Below the pieces are notes generated by a model. The model made no database searches. It saw only the letters and a program-made list of their open reading frames with translations, and was not told the DNA's origin. From an uncultured Roseateles sp. (lineage in GTDB: Bacteria; Pseudomonadota; Gammaproteobacteria; Burkholderiales; Burkholderiaceae): a DNA stretch of 18,720 bases. Position 1 is the stretch's first letter; every line of letters begins with the position of its first letter. The position numbers were made by a program, and so were the translations under genes. Shown in pieces: positions 16,347-18,720 of the stretch. The stretch lies in the NCBI GenBank assembly GCA_946480605.1, contig CAMLKW010000065.1, positions 1-18,720 of the forward strand, read 5' to 3'.

Positions 16347-16864
16347 ACCCCATCACCCGCCGCCTCCTGCTTGCCGGCGCCGGCCTCGGCGCCGCCGCCT
16401 TGGGCGCCTCCCTCGCCTGGCGCCGCGCCAACCCGCCCGCCGCGTCCGCCGTCGCCGAGGCGTTCTGGGCCCGCCGTTTCCCGGGCCTCGACGGCGCCGA
16501 GGTGGACGTCGCGCGCTGGCGCGGCCAACCGCTGCTCGTCAACTTCTGGGCCACCTGGTGCCCGCCCTGCGTGAAGGAACTGCCGGAGATCAACCAGTTC
16601 TTCAACGAAGCCAAGGGCAAGGGCTGGCAGGTGCTGGGCCTGGCGATCGACCAGGCGGATCCGGTGAAGGACTTCCTGAAGAAGACGCCGTTGGACTTCC
16701 CCATCGCGCTGGGCGGCCCGGAAGGCCTGGGCCTGGTGCGCGAGCTGGGCAACCCGGCCGGCGGCCTGCCGTTTTCTGTGGTCTTCGACGAGGCTGGCGA
16801 GGTCAGTTGGCGCCGCCTGGGTGTCACGCACCTGCAGGATTTGCGCGAGCTGGCGCGAACCTGA
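16343..16864 (+). CDS. TlpA-like thioredoxin-fold protein
   Basis: A 173-aa periplasmic thiol-disulfide protein of the TlpA/ResA type. The N-terminus (MNPITRRLLLAGAGLGAAALGASLAW) is a signal/anchor with a twin Arg; whether it goes by Tat or Sec cannot be decided. The active site FWATWCPPCVKELPEI has C73 and C76 in a WCPPC motif typical of reductants used in cytochrome c or other periplasmic thiol repair. The fold continues with LGLAIDQADPVKDFLKK and a cis-proline region GGLPFSVVFDEAG. It ends the plus-strand run that starts with yqiA. The start overlaps the previous stop (ATGA). The specific partner is unknown. Confidence 0.9.
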   Translation: MNPITRRLLLAGAGLGAAALGASLAWRRANPPAASAVAEAFWARRFPGLDGAEVDVARWRGQPLLVNFWATWCPPCVKELPEINQFFNEAKGKGWQVLGLAIDQADPVKDFLKKTPLDFPIALGGPEGLGLVRELGNPAGGLPFSVVFDEAGEVSWRRLGVTHLQDLRELART

Positions 16865-16898
16865 CGCCAACGCGCCTCCGGAACCGCCCGACCTGAGA

Positions 16899-16921
16899 AT
16901 TTCCCCAATCCGGCGGGAAAT
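16899..16921 (+). repeat. Inverted repeat downstream of the tlpA-like gene
   Basis: ATTTCCC (16899-16905), a 9-base loop and GGGAAAT (16915-16921) form a perfect 7-bp stem 35 bases after the tlpA-like stop. No T-run follows, so it is a weak candidate terminator or a binding dyad. It lies in the AT-richer part of the 16865-17007 spacer. Confidence 0.3.
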
Positions 16922-16960
16922 CAGCGCCAAAACGCGTAAAGTTCGCCCTTCCTCAATTTA

Positions 16961-17000
16961 GTGACCGCTCCCTAGAGCCCCGGCAACGGCGCGCGGTCAC
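16961..17000 (+). promoter_or_regulatory. 8-bp inverted repeat upstream of aroQ-accB-accC
   Basis: GTGACCGC (16961-16968) and its exact reverse complement GCGGTCAC (16993-17000) flank a 24-base spacer, ending 7 bases before the aroQ ATG. The right arm also contains half of a CACGTG palindrome (16998-17003). It may be a regulator site or a leader hairpin that limits aroQ translation. I could not assign a convincing -35/-10 pair in this spacer. Confidence 0.4.
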
Positions 17001-17007
17001 GTGTTTG

Positions 17008-17451
17008 ATGCAAGTTCTCGTCCTGCATGGCCCCAACCTCAACCTGCTCGGCACCCGCGAGCCCGAGGTCTACGGCGCGCAGACCCTGGCCCAGATCGAT
17101 GCCGAACTGAGCACGATCGCGGCCGAAGCCGGCGCCACGCTGGTCAGCTTCCAGAGCAACCACGAAGGCGCGCTGGTCGACCGCATCCAGGCCGCGCGCA
17201 GCGACGGCACGCGCTTCATCGTCATCAACCCGGCCGCCTACACGCACACCAGCGTCGCCATCCGCGACGCGCTGGCGGCCGTGGCCCTGCCCTTCATCGA
17301 AGTCCACCTGTCGAACATCCACCGCCGCGAGGCCTTCCGCCACCACAGCTATCTGAGCGACCTGGCGGTCGGCGTCATCTGCGGCCTGGGCGCGAACGGC
17401 TACCGCCTCGCGCTGCGCCACGCCCTCGGATCGTTGGAAGCCGGCGCCTGA
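17008..17451 (+). CDS. aroQ: Type II 3-dehydroquinate dehydratase
   Basis: AroQ dehydrates 3-dehydroquinate to 3-dehydroshikimate, the step before AroE in the shikimate pathway; it is a cytosolic dodecamer in characterised homologues. The 147-aa length is typical. Family blocks are all present: [18 protein letters not shown] with the flexible-loop Arg and active-site Tyr, [30 protein letters not shown], and [21 protein letters not shown] chose ATG 17008; a TTG directly before it (17005) is less likely. There is no clear Shine-Dalgarno, and an inverted repeat ends just upstream. It precedes accB by 57 bases, an aroQ-accB-accC order common in many Proteobacteria. Confidence 0.97.
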   Translation: MQVLVLHGPNLNLLGTREPEVYGAQTLAQIDAELSTIAAEAGATLVSFQSNHEGALVDRIQAARSDGTRFIVINPAAYTHTSVAIRDALAAVALPFIEVHLSNIHRREAFRHHSYLSDLAVGVICGLGANGYRLALRHALGSLEAGA

Positions 17452-17508
17452 GCGGCACCGGACTTGCCCCTTCTCTCACAACAACTACATCGCCTGGAGC
17501 CACCCATC

Positions 17509-17979
17509 ATGGACCTGCGCAAGCTCAAAACCCTGATCGACCTGGTCTCGGAATCCAACATTTCCGAACTGGAGATTACCGAGGCCGACGGCAAGGTCCG
17601 CATCGTCAAGTCCGACCCGGCCGCCGCCATCGCGGTCCAGCCGGTCTATGCCGCAGCGCCGGCGGCGCCCGTGGTCCAGGCAGCCGCCGCCTCAGCCGCC
17701 CCGGTGGCCGCAGCCGCCCCCGCGCCGGTCGCCGCGGTCGAGACCGGTCACGTCGTCAAGTCGCCCATGGTCGGCACGTTCTACCGCGCATCCAGCCCCA
17801 ACGCCAAGGCATTCGCCGACGTAGGCCAGGCCGTGAAGGAAGGCGAAGCCATCTGCATCATCGAGGCGATGAAGATCATGAACGAGATCGAGGCCGACAA
17901 GACCGGCACGATCACCAAGATCCTGTGCGAGAACGGCCAGGCCGTCGAGTTCGGACAGCCGCTGTTCGTCATCGAATAA
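17509..17979 (+). CDS. accB: Biotin carboxyl carrier protein of acetyl-CoA carboxylase
   Basis: AccB carries biotin between the carboxylase and transferase halves of acetyl-CoA carboxylase, the first committed step of fatty-acid synthesis; cytosolic. The 156-aa protein has an N-terminal domain (1-34, [20 protein letters not shown]...), an Ala/Pro/Val linker (about 36-76) and the biotinyl domain (about 80-156). The biotinylation motif is EAMKIM with K122, and the thumb region [15 protein letters not shown] is clear. The ATG at 17509 follows a TGGAG site; an upstream in-frame extension to 17464 lacks homology. It is 13 bases ahead of accC, consistent with one operon. Confidence 0.97.
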   Translation: MDLRKLKTLIDLVSESNISELEITEADGKVRIVKSDPAAAIAVQPVYAAAPAAPVVQAAAASAAPVAAAAPAPVAAVETGHVVKSPMVGTFYRASSPNAKAFADVGQAVKEGEAICIIEAMKIMNEIEADKTGTITKILCENGQAVEFGQPLFVIE

Positions 17980-17992
17980 GCAAGGACTTCTG

Positions 17993-18720
17993 ATGTTCAA
18001 GAAAGTCCTCATCGCCAACCGGGGCGAGATCGCGCTGCGCATCCAGCGCGCGTGTCGCGAACTCGGCATCAAGTCCGTCGTCGTCTACTCCGAGGCCGAC
18101 CGCGACGCCAAGTACGTGCGCCTGGCCGACGAGGCCGTCTGCATCGGCCCCGCGCCGTCGGCGCAGAGCTACCTCAGCATGCCGGCCATCATCGCGACGG
18201 CCGAGGTGACCGACGCCGAGGCCATCCACCCCGGCTACGGCTTCCTCAGCGAGAACGCCGACTTCGCCGAGCGCGTCGAGCGCAGCGGCTTCACCTTCAT
18301 CGGCCCGACGCCCGAGTCCATCCGCATGATGGGCGACAAGGTCTCGGCCAAACAGGCCATGATCCGCGCGGGCGTCCCCTGCGTGCCCGGCTCCGAAGGC
18401 GCGCTGCCGGAAGACCCGAAGGAGATCATCAAGATCGCGCGCTCGGTGGGCTACCCGGTCATCATCAAGGCGGCAGGTGGCGGTGGCGGGCGCGGCATGC
18501 GCGTCGTCCACACGGAGGCGGCGCTGGTGCACGCCGTGCAGACCACGCGCGCCGAGGCGGGTGCCGCGTTCGGCAACCCCGAGGTCTACATGGAGAAGTT
18601 CCTGGAGAACCCGCGCCATGTGGAGATCCAGATCCTGGCCGACACGCACAAGAACGCCGTGTGGCTGGGCGAGCGCGACTGCTCCATGCAGCGCCGCCAC
18701 CAGAAGATCATCGAGGAAGC
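17993..18720 (+). CDS. accC: Biotin carboxylase subunit of acetyl-CoA carboxylase, N-terminal part
   Basis: AccC carboxylates the biotin on AccB using ATP and bicarbonate. The gene runs off the right edge: 242 complete codons of about 450 are present. The frame starts at ATG 17993 with AAGGA about 7 bases upstream and 13 bases after accB. Recognisable parts are [25 protein letters not shown], the MMGDK lysine (K116), the ATP-grasp lysine and Gly-rich loop (K159, [10 protein letters not shown]), [14 protein letters not shown] (H209) and [12 protein letters not shown] (K238). These numbers coincide with the known E. coli active-site positions, so no insertion or deletion has occurred up to there. 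Confidence 0.97.
   Translation, partial: MFKKVLIANRGEIALRIQRACRELGIKSVVVYSEADRDAKYVRLADEAVCIGPAPSAQSYLSMPAIIATAEVTDAEAIHPGYGFLSENADFAERVERSGFTFIGPTPESIRMMGDKVSAKQAMIRAGVPCVPGSEGALPEDPKEIIKIARSVGYPVIIKAAGGGGGRGMRVVHTEAALVHAVQTTRAEAGAAFGNPEVYMEKFLENPRHVEIQILADTHKNAVWLGERDCSMQRRHQKIIEE

Noticed and set aside
17640..17740. GC-rich repetitive stretch
   Set aside because: It encodes the normal Ala/Pro linker of AccB.
1..18720. Mobile element, prophage, CRISPR array, toxin-antitoxin or biosynthetic cluster
   Set aside because: I found no transposase, integrase, phage, Cas, toxin-antitoxin or synthase-like proteins, no regularly spaced repeats and no tRNA-like sequence on either strand.

Overview
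This 18.7-kb window is very GC-rich (codon third positions are almost all G or C) and tightly packed with genes. It looks like the chromosome of a Burkholderiales-type betaproteobacterium. The signs are a yqiA-rnb-tonB-aroE-mtgA cluster, a tlpA/aroQ/accB/accC cluster, a nudB-ybhP-clsB cluster, and an exosortase (PEP-CTERM-like) surface protein; the last points loosely to the Rubrivivax/Roseateles/Ideonella type. The genus assignment is inference. I see no rRNA, tRNA, CRISPR array, insertion sequence or prophage.

Layout, left to right. (1) 1-1909, plus strand: end of the histidine-utilisation operon, with the 3' part of hutU coupled to complete hutH. (2) 2024-2713, plus: a secreted protein with a C-terminal exosortase sorting signal. 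It is convergent with a LuxR-type regulator (2716-3903, minus), with only 2 bases between the stop codons. (3) 4014-7347, minus: clsB-type cardiolipin synthase, a YbhP-type EEP phosphohydrolase, the Nudix enzyme NudB and a CsgG-like lipoprotein. Read in transcription order this is lipoprotein, nudB, ybhP, clsB, with ATGA overlaps in the last two junctions. (4) 7418-10610, minus: a hotdog-fold thioesterase and, upstream of it, a large secreted HExxHxxGxxH metalloprotease closed by a good intrinsic terminator. (5) 10723-16864, plus: a seven-gene run of YqiA esterase, RNB-family ribonuclease, TonB-like protein, shikimate dehydrogenase AroE, transglycosylase MtgA, an uncharacterised protein and a TlpA-like thioredoxin. 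Every junction after the first overlaps by 1 or 4 bases. (6) 17008-18720, plus: type II dehydroquinase AroQ, biotin carboxyl carrier AccB and the first 242 codons of biotin carboxylase AccC, which runs off the window.

Functionally the window is mainly housekeeping: shikimate pathway (aroE, aroQ), fatty-acid initiation (accB, accC), peptidoglycan and phospholipid synthesis (mtgA, clsB), folate (nudB), RNA turnover (rnb) and histidine breakdown (hutUH). It also carries several envelope or secreted proteins of unknown exact role. I do not see a convincing new multi-gene system. The best leads are the orphan CsgG-like lipoprotein coupled to the nudB-ybhP-clsB operon, the uncharacterised protein between mtgA and tlpA, the His-rich loop of the metalloprotease, the atypical exosortase substrate beside its regulator, and two inverted repeats upstream of the LuxR gene and of aroQ. 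No gene-free stretch exceeds 150 bases.
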